Below are positions 58,852-64,000 of a DNA stretch of 64,000 nt, piece after piece. The DNA lies in assembly GCF_963662255.1 (NCBI RefSeq), contig NC_085049.1, positions 21,980,142-22,044,141 on the forward strand. Direction: 5' to 3'. Positions within the stretch are counted from its first letter, which is position 1. Each line of letters begins with the position of its first letter. Under the pieces are notes generated by a model. It was not told where the DNA came from. It made no database searches and saw only the letters and a program-made list of their open reading frames with translations. The translations under genes were made by a program, and so were the position numbers. This DNA is from Cinclus cinclus. Lineage: Eukaryota; Chordata; Aves; Passeriformes; Cinclidae.

Positions 58852-59579
58852 ACTGGGCTAGATGTAAACAGCACCCAGAATGCCTAAAATTCTAAAAGAT
58901 ACAGATGTTTTTATGTTGGGGTATTTTTTGGTGAGCGGCCTCTTTGTGGTCAGCTGTAAGCATGACATTTACATAGTTCTGTATTTCTGAAAAAGCCTAT
59001 TGCATGAAGTTGGGATCCTACCAAATGAAAACAAAACACAACACTAAGGAAAAATAACAAGCTCTTCCAACAATGTTCAGCAACTGACTTAGAGGTTCTG
59101 GGAAAAAAAATTACCCAGGCACCATATAATTTCATGCACTAAAAACTTTAAACATTTCAGAGGAACATAACATATGACACAGGGTGTTTTTATTTAATGA
59201 ATGGCTGTAAGAAATGGGGCCAGCATCTCTTCTCACAGATGAACGCCTCGTGCCAAGAGCGTTGCTGTACAATGTGTCATCACTCGGGAACCTAAAGAAT
59301 TGTACTTGAGAAAACATTGCTACAAAATATCATTCCCTTCCCAGAAAGGTTCACTTCAGGCTTTGTAGAAAAACAGGACAAGTCATTTCCACTGCACATA
59401 ATTCTTCTCTTGGGAAATGTTCTTAAAGGCATAGGTGGTGGAGCAAAGGGACTGGAAAACTGTTTAATCTCGTAGTGACAATAATAGCTCCTGGTTATTG
59501 CTCGTGTGCAGCTCTTGCTTTGGGCTTTCCATAATCAGAACTTTATAAACATGGAGCAGGTTAGTCCTCTCCACACCCT
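58852..59579. other. Unique noncoding DNA, nothing recognised
   Basis: No frames above 80 codons and no repeat family. Confidence 0.5.
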
Positions 59580-59680
59580 GGAAAGGGAGAGGGGGAGGGG
59601 AAGAAGGAAAGGGAAGGAGAAGGGGAAGGGGAGGGAGAGAGGAGCAGAAAGGAGGGGAAAAAACACAGAAAGGGAAAGGA
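59580..59680 (+). repeat. Polypurine tract (GGGA/GGAA-rich)
   Basis: About 100 bp of G/A with three or four C interruptions near the right end. It encodes Glu/Arg/Gly-rich nonsense on +. Second of the two GGA-type tracts; each lies 0.3-1.5 kb upstream of a CpG-rich node. Confidence 0.88.
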
Positions 59681-60391
59681 ACTTTAGCTGCCATAAGAAG
59701 CCTCTACTCTACTTAAGCCCTCTCTGCTTAAGACTCTTATGTTAAAAATTTGCAATTCTAACAAAGTGACATGGGTTATGTGATGTATTAAATGGGAAGT
59801 CTTACAGACATGGAGTTAGACTGGATTGACTATTTCTTTTTTTCATATGGTGTGTTTTCTTCAGAGAAATTAAGTCAGTTCACAGCAAGTAATCAATTTG
59901 CTGATTTAGGCCTCACCTCTACAACAGTTGTGTTTGCTGGGATAACTCAACATAATCACTTGTGAGTATGTGTATTTATTTTTAAGGACTGTATATTAAC
60001 ATCCTCATTCTTGTTCCTGGTCTGAAAAAGGAGAAGATGGTTACTCAGAAAAGTACATCTGCTGGCTGTAGGGCACTCCTGGCTTCACCTGTGCTTCAAG
60101 GGTAGTTTAAGCTTGCTCCTATTTTGCAATTCCAACAAAACGAAAAACAAAAATAAAATTTTCTCAGACAAACCAGAAGAGTCTTCCCTGAGACAAAATC
60201 AGGGTATTTTGGAAGGACTGCTGCTTTAGCAAGTCAAGGGAAGCTGGTGACAAGCAGAGGGCTCCAAAGAGAAGAGTGAATACTTTCAGCACCAGTAATT
60301 TAACCCCTGTCTTCTGCAGAGATAACTGTGTAACCTGCCCTATGATAATAGCACAGGGCATTGCTGACACAGTACCTGCCTTCTTAAACAA
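59681..60391. other. Unique noncoding DNA, nothing recognised
   Basis: No supported feature. A polypyrimidine-like TTTTCTTCAG lies at about 59,856-59,865. Confidence 0.5.
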
Positions 60392-60426
60392 ATCCCATTA
60401 AGGACACCCTCAGATCCCATTAAGGA
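60392..60426. repeat. Duplicated 13-mer ATCCCATTAAGGA
   Basis: Identical 13-mers at 60,392-60,404 and 60,414-60,426 (period 22), both followed by a CACCC or GACCC variant. Confidence 0.8.
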
Positions 60427-60429
60427 GAC

Positions 60430-60560
60430 CCCCAATGGGATGGGAGCGGGACCTGCCCAGGGACAGCCCAGGCGGGCACTGGGGATGCTGCCAGCAGCGA
60501 GGCCCGGTCCTGGCGCTGGCCTGATCTCTGTCCTTCGGCTCCCTCTAGAGTTTACAGCAA
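60430..60560. promoter_or_regulatory. Small CpG-enriched patch upstream of the main island
   Basis: About seven CpGs in roughly 110 bp (GGAGCGGG, GGCGGGC, CAGCGAGGCCCGG, GGCGCTGG, TTCGGC), separated from the main island by about 500 bp of ordinary sequence. It could be an upstream shore or alternative start. Confidence 0.35.
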
Positions 60561-60910
60561 ATGAGCAAAAGGTCTCAAGCGCCACTCGCACAGGAGGGTA
60601 GAATCTCCTCGCCCCTCTTGGCAGTGCTCTGGTCCTGGGCACTGCTGGATTATGTCCCAGAGCCTTTGGACACTGAAATGACTCTTGCCTTCTTGACAGA
60701 CCCTGCTGCTGAACATCACCGGGCCCTAATCCTGCCCAGAAGGGAAAGGCTCCTGTTAAGTGAATATTATACGGTGAATACTTGGGGCCTGCTCTTCAAA
60801 TCTCATGGCAGGCTTATGCCACATCTCTTGAAGAAATCAGCACTTGGCCTGAAAAACTGGAGAGGTGGGGAAGCGACACTGGTTCAGTAACAGCTGAAGT
60901 GGATTAGGAG

Positions 60911-60940
60911 CAAACCTCCTCAAACCTCCTCAAACCTCCA
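60911..60940. repeat. CAAACCTCCT 10-mer tandem x3
   Basis: Three consecutive units, the last ending CCA instead of CCT. Confidence 0.85.
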
Positions 60941-61008
60941 GATGGGTCATGCCACATCCCTGCTTTCTTCATCCTTCACTCTGGAGGACACATCCTGGTG
61001 GAGGAGCT

Positions 61009-61017
61009 CAGGTAAGA
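61009..61017 (+). promoter_or_regulatory. Consensus 5' splice site, candidate
   Basis: CAG|GTAAGA, with the exon side ending at 61,011, is a near-perfect match to the vertebrate donor consensus. It lies between the small CpG patch and the TATA box of the main island. A + transcript started near 60,450-60,550 could use it as a first-exon donor. No acceptor or coding exon is tied to it. Confidence 0.3.
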
Positions 61018-61122
61018 ATCCAAATTTCCCCCCTATTTGCAAGGGAATAGATAAAATCCCAAGCAACCCAGATGCTTTGTGTGTGTGGTTCGGATGGGCT
61101 TTGCTGGTTCGCCGGACAGCCT

Positions 61123-61129
61123 TATAAAG
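61123..61129 (+). promoter_or_regulatory. TATA box TATAAAG at CpG island edge
   Basis: Canonical TATAAAG on +, at the upstream edge of the island, predicting initiation near 61,153-61,158. The reverse complement (CTTTATAAG) is also TATA-like, so minus-strand initiation is possible. CpG density rises sharply on the + side. Confidence 0.45.
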
Positions 61130-61757
61130 TGCTGGGGAAGGAGGGTGGCCAAAAAAGAGGATGGGAGGCTTGCCTAAGCGATTCTGGAGGAAAGAAAAAC
61201 AGCGAGCAGCTCTGCCAGCGGAAAAACCCAAACAAGAGCGAGGAGAGGGGTAGCGGGAAGAGAGGGGACAGCGTGTCCCGAGCCTGTTAAAGGAACCAGG
61301 CCGTTCCTCGCCCAGACCTCCCCACAAACACTCCTCCCTCCTCCCTCCTTCCTCCTTCACTCCTCCAAGTTTTATTCGAGGATTGGGGTTTCGCGTTGTT
61401 GTTTGTTTCCCCTGTTTCTGCAATCCTGTCCTCCGATGGTGGAGTGGCCGCACTTCCAGCGGGAGCGGCCCCGGAGCGGGGTAGAGCCGGCTGCGGGAGG
61501 CTGGAGCGCAGCTCTCGCCCCCGTCCCCACCCCGCAGTCCCACTGCTGTGCCCCTCTTTTGCAAGACGATGGCGCTCTGATCTTTCCACAGCTTCACTCC
61601 GGGACTTTCGAGTACATTTTTCTCCTGTATTTTTTTTTCCACGCTTCACTGCTACTACGGGCGGGGGCCTGCCTCTGTCCCGATTTGCTGCAGCCATCGG
61701 GGGTGCCTGACTGTAAACAAAACACTTTAGATCATGGCAAGGTCGCTGCAGACACAG

Positions 61758-61834
61758 CCCTTTTTTCCCCCTTTTTTTTCCTTTTTTCTTTCTTTCTTTT
61801 TTTTTTCTTTCTTTTTTTTTTTTTCTCTCTGTAG
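61758..61834 (+). repeat. 73-nt polypyrimidine tract ending in GTAG
   Basis: 61,758-61,830 is uninterrupted C/T, closing TTTCTCTCT and then GTAG. It is an unusually long, strong 3'-splice-site-like tract located within the CpG island. It may equally be a leader pyrimidine tract or simple (TTTC)n repeat. Confidence 0.8.
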
Positions 61835-61993
61835 TCGCAGCAATTTAAGGTGGATCGCATAGATCGCATGGAAGAGAAGGAGGGACGAGCCGAGGGAGCC
61901 GAAAGAGCGGCGGGGACCAAGCCCGATCCCCGAGCATGGCCGCGGATGATCCGGGGATGCGGATGCTCCCACCCTGGGGAAGACACTGTTTAA

Positions 61994-62013
61994 TTTTTTT
62001 TTTTTTTTTTTTT
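61994..62013. repeat. T20 homopolymer
   Basis: Twenty T within the CpG island, just after the stop codon of the 42-codon frame. Confidence 0.9.
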
Positions 62014-62294
62014 ACTTTTTCTCCTTAATTTTACCCCTTTTCGTGATGATTTGTCCCAGCGCGACCCCAGCGTTTCCGGCGGCGCGGGTAGAGGGCTGTG
62101 CAGCCTCCGGAAAGACGCGCAGCTACCGCGGCTATGCGGGTACACCCCGTCCCCTTTCCCTGTCCCCAGCCCCTCTGAGAGCGAGGCAGGGTGATAGAGG
62201 AGAAAGAAGGATAAACCAAGGGGCAGACCACTCCTCTTTCATTTTCTCCGTTGCTTCCATCAGCGGCTTAAATTATTCGTGCCCCCCTTCTCCT

Positions 62295-62308
62295 CCCCCC
62301 CCCCCCCC
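62295..62308. repeat. C14 homopolymer
   Basis: Fourteen C following CTTCTCCT, at the downstream edge of the island. The G-rich minus strand is a possible quadruplex component. Confidence 0.9.
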
Positions 62309-62394
62309 TTGGATTTAATTATTCGTACTCAATATACTTGTACAACATCCAGGGGCTCAGTCTCAGGCCCTTGTGCTAAGGGAAGTATAAACAG

Positions 62395-62434
62395 AACAAC
62401 AACAACAACAACAAAAACAACAACAACAAAAAAA
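62395..62434. repeat. (AAC)n microsatellite
   Basis: (AAC)6 with an AAA interruption, then (AAC)4 and an A-run. Confidence 0.92.
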
Positions 62435-64000
62435 CCCAAACCAGAAGGTTCTTGTCGTAGAGTAACTTTTTTTTTTTCTTTTCCAAAAGCTTCAGATAAA
62501 TCAGTGCTCTCCGTTGTACTGCCGTCATGTTGCTGCTGCTTGACTCGTGGGGCACGGAGTCTTTTCCAGTATTTGGAAATCTACACTCCCCACATTTCTC
62601 TTTCTTTTTCCTAGTTGATGCTTATATTCTGGTAAACTGTCATAACAGTGCAGACAAGAGGGTTGTCTTTCCCTTGTGGATTAGGGAGACAAGCAGAGAC
62701 TCCCAGGGCGCAGAGAATGGGAACTCCTCACCTAAGGAATCTGGGGTGGGACACTCAGCAGGTTACCCCCATGGGCAGGATGAGCCCTGGGCATCCTCAG
62801 ACATTCTCTGCAGATCACTTTGTTGCAACTCCTTTGAGTGGATCAACAAAACAAGCTCAGTGTCCCTACACCTGGCAGAGAAAATGAAGCTTGAAATTGG
62901 GATTCCTTGCTGGTGGCAATGGAAGTCAAAGACAGGAAAGCCTAGAGTAATGAAGATGAAATCCTACAAATACAGCAGATGAAGGCCCCAATTTTTCCAG
63001 CTGATTGAGTTTTATCATGGACTCGCAACTTCAAAAAAACTCCTCAGGTCCTGCAGACATGTGAATATCAGCTTTAATTTTCTGCAAGTAAATTGCTGAA
63101 ACTTGTGGTTTCTGAGAAGAGGTGAAAAGCATCTTCCAAGTACAAAAATCCCCAGCATATAAATAAAAATAATGTGGCTAATAAAGTATTTCAACCTTGT
63201 GGTTTTAAAACTTTTTTGTTCCTGTACACATAATTTTTTTGAACTTGAGTCTGATGATACTGAGATTACTCTGCTGAGTGGTGTGACCAGAAGCTGGAGG
63301 CCTTCAATCTGATGATGACCAGCAAAGTGCTGGCCTGGGCTTGAGGACTGTGTGAAGGTTGTGTTTTCTCTCCAGTATGTAAAAGCTCCATGTCTTCAAG
63401 GCCAAACGTGCTGACTCCCATCTCAGCCACTTAAACCCAAATGTATTGATCCCTACCTTGCTGAGATAGCTTGTTACTTGTGTACCCCATTCACTCTCCC
63501 ACCCCGAAGTTTGGGCGGGGTTGCTCTGCTTGCAAAGGAGACCTGGCCAGATGGATTGGTGTGAGGAGGCTTCAGGGCCCTCCAAAGATTCAGGCACAGG
63601 ATCTGGGTACCTGGAAACTCATAACATTTAGTGCTTGAAAGAACATGCAGTGTCACACAACTCACTGAGGGGCTGCCCTGCCTGATGAAGGAAGATGATT
63701 GTGGAAAGGGCTGGAGAAAAGGGTGCCAGAGAGGAGGGCATGGTTGCTCTTATGTCCTCCACACCTGCTTTGACCATCCGAGGAAGTTGCTTAGAAAATC
63801 CCTGGCTGTGACTCTTTGCTCATCTAGTCTTTTGAGCACACATATAGAACAAACCCCGGTGCTATTATTTTTGTGTTTTCCCGGGTTTCCAACATCTGAA
63901 ATCCCAGCAGAGGTTATTTTAGAGACGTTTCTTAAACTAGTCCTTTCTCTGCCGAGAGGGCAGGAGTTCGACTTGGCACTCCGAGCCACCAGCCCATCTC
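62435..64000. other. Noncoding DNA downstream of CpG island; splice-like signals
   Basis: Two acceptor-like tracts occur: one ending AAAAG at 62,489 and one ending TTTTTCCTAG at 62,614. The second is followed after 17 nt by CTG|GTAAAC (exon side ending at 62,631). The 151-codon + frame 62,527-62,982 crosses these and has no domain. The rest (63,000-64,000) shows no repeat or gene I recognise. Confidence 0.4.

Larger units (their letters stand above)
61075..62285. promoter_or_regulatory. Main CpG island, likely promoter/5' exon of an unidentified gene
   Basis: I counted about 55 CpGs by eye between 61,430 and 62,280 alone, including GGCGGCGCGGG and GACGCGCAGCTACCGCGGC, in an otherwise CpG-poor window. 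Frames are open on both strands (231 and 136 codons minus, 143 codons plus) but are compositional and lack domains. A 42-codon frame from ATG 61,869 to 61,997 (MEEKEGRAEGAERAAGTKPD at its start) would be an upstream ORF if the + leader is transcribed. T-runs, a C14 run and a long pyrimidine tract are typical of untranslated leader or regulatory sequence. I cannot name the gene; its coding exons probably lie outside the window. Confidence 0.75.

Noticed and set aside
60947..61642. 231-codon minus-strand open frame across the CpG island
   Set aside because: Arg/Gly/Ser/Pro-rich with no domain, overlapped by frames of similar quality on both strands. GC-rich sequence lacks stop codons by composition.
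1..64000. tRNA, rRNA, known microRNA, CRISPR array, prophage or plasmid functions
   Set aside because: Scanned by eye for tRNA box patterns, repeated spacer arrays and familiar microRNA seeds; none stood out. Prokaryote-specific systems do not fit a vertebrate genomic window. Subtle RNA hairpins could be missed without a folding program.
1..64000. Endogenous retrovirus or full LTR element
   Set aside because: No LTR pair, primer-binding site, polypurine tract with matching ends or retroviral-type protein segment was recognised; the purine tracts present are low-complexity repeats.

Overview
This window reads as vertebrate nuclear DNA, almost certainly from a bird. The evidence is its CR1 LINE content. 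Several fragments carry the avian CR1 3' end (a TTAAGGTCCCTTCCAACC-like block followed by a TGATTCT-type terminus). One nested copy has the wording I associate with passerine CR1s, although calling the order Passeriformes is inference. Recognisable interspersed repeats are sparse, which fits a compact bird genome better than a turtle or crocodile. There is no bacterial or plasmid architecture: no operons, no ribosome-binding-site pattern, and no long open frame with a recognisable domain.

I found no protein-coding exon that I can support. The longest open frames (231, 204, 174, 168 and 162 codons) lie in GC-rich, purine-rich or CR1-antisense sequence and look like chance frames. The only recognisable protein homology is a decayed CR1 reverse-transcriptase segment on the minus strand near 45.7-45.95 kb. 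The window is best described as intergenic or intronic DNA with two CpG-rich, promoter-like nodes.

Layout. 1-7 kb: unique noncoding DNA with a T26/(GT)20 microsatellite, a 22-bp tandem duplication and a palindrome. 7.2-8.2 kb: first promoter-like node, made of a 178-bp polypurine tract, then CCAAT, an octamer and a TATA-like box on the + strand, then a small CpG island holding a polymorphism-prone (ATCC)n array. 8.2-45 kb: unique DNA with simple repeats, five short CR1 fragments and one possible MIR tail. 45.3-46.5 kb: an old MIR-like SINE next to a CR1 that is itself interrupted by a younger CR1. 49.7-50.2 kb: a very degraded, ancient CR1/L3-type LINE. 52-57 kb: AT-rich unique DNA with stretches that resemble conserved noncoding elements. 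57.95-58.26 kb: the best-preserved CR1 3' end. 60.4-62.3 kb: second and stronger node, a dense CpG island with a TATAAA box, a 73-nt pyrimidine tract ending in GTAG, and several splice-like signals. It is the most likely transcription start region of a gene, but I cannot name that gene.

Nothing here supports a new enzymatic or defence system. The most useful observations are the two promoter-like nodes, the nested CR1, the ancient SINE and LINE relics, and a few palindromic or conserved-looking noncoding segments.
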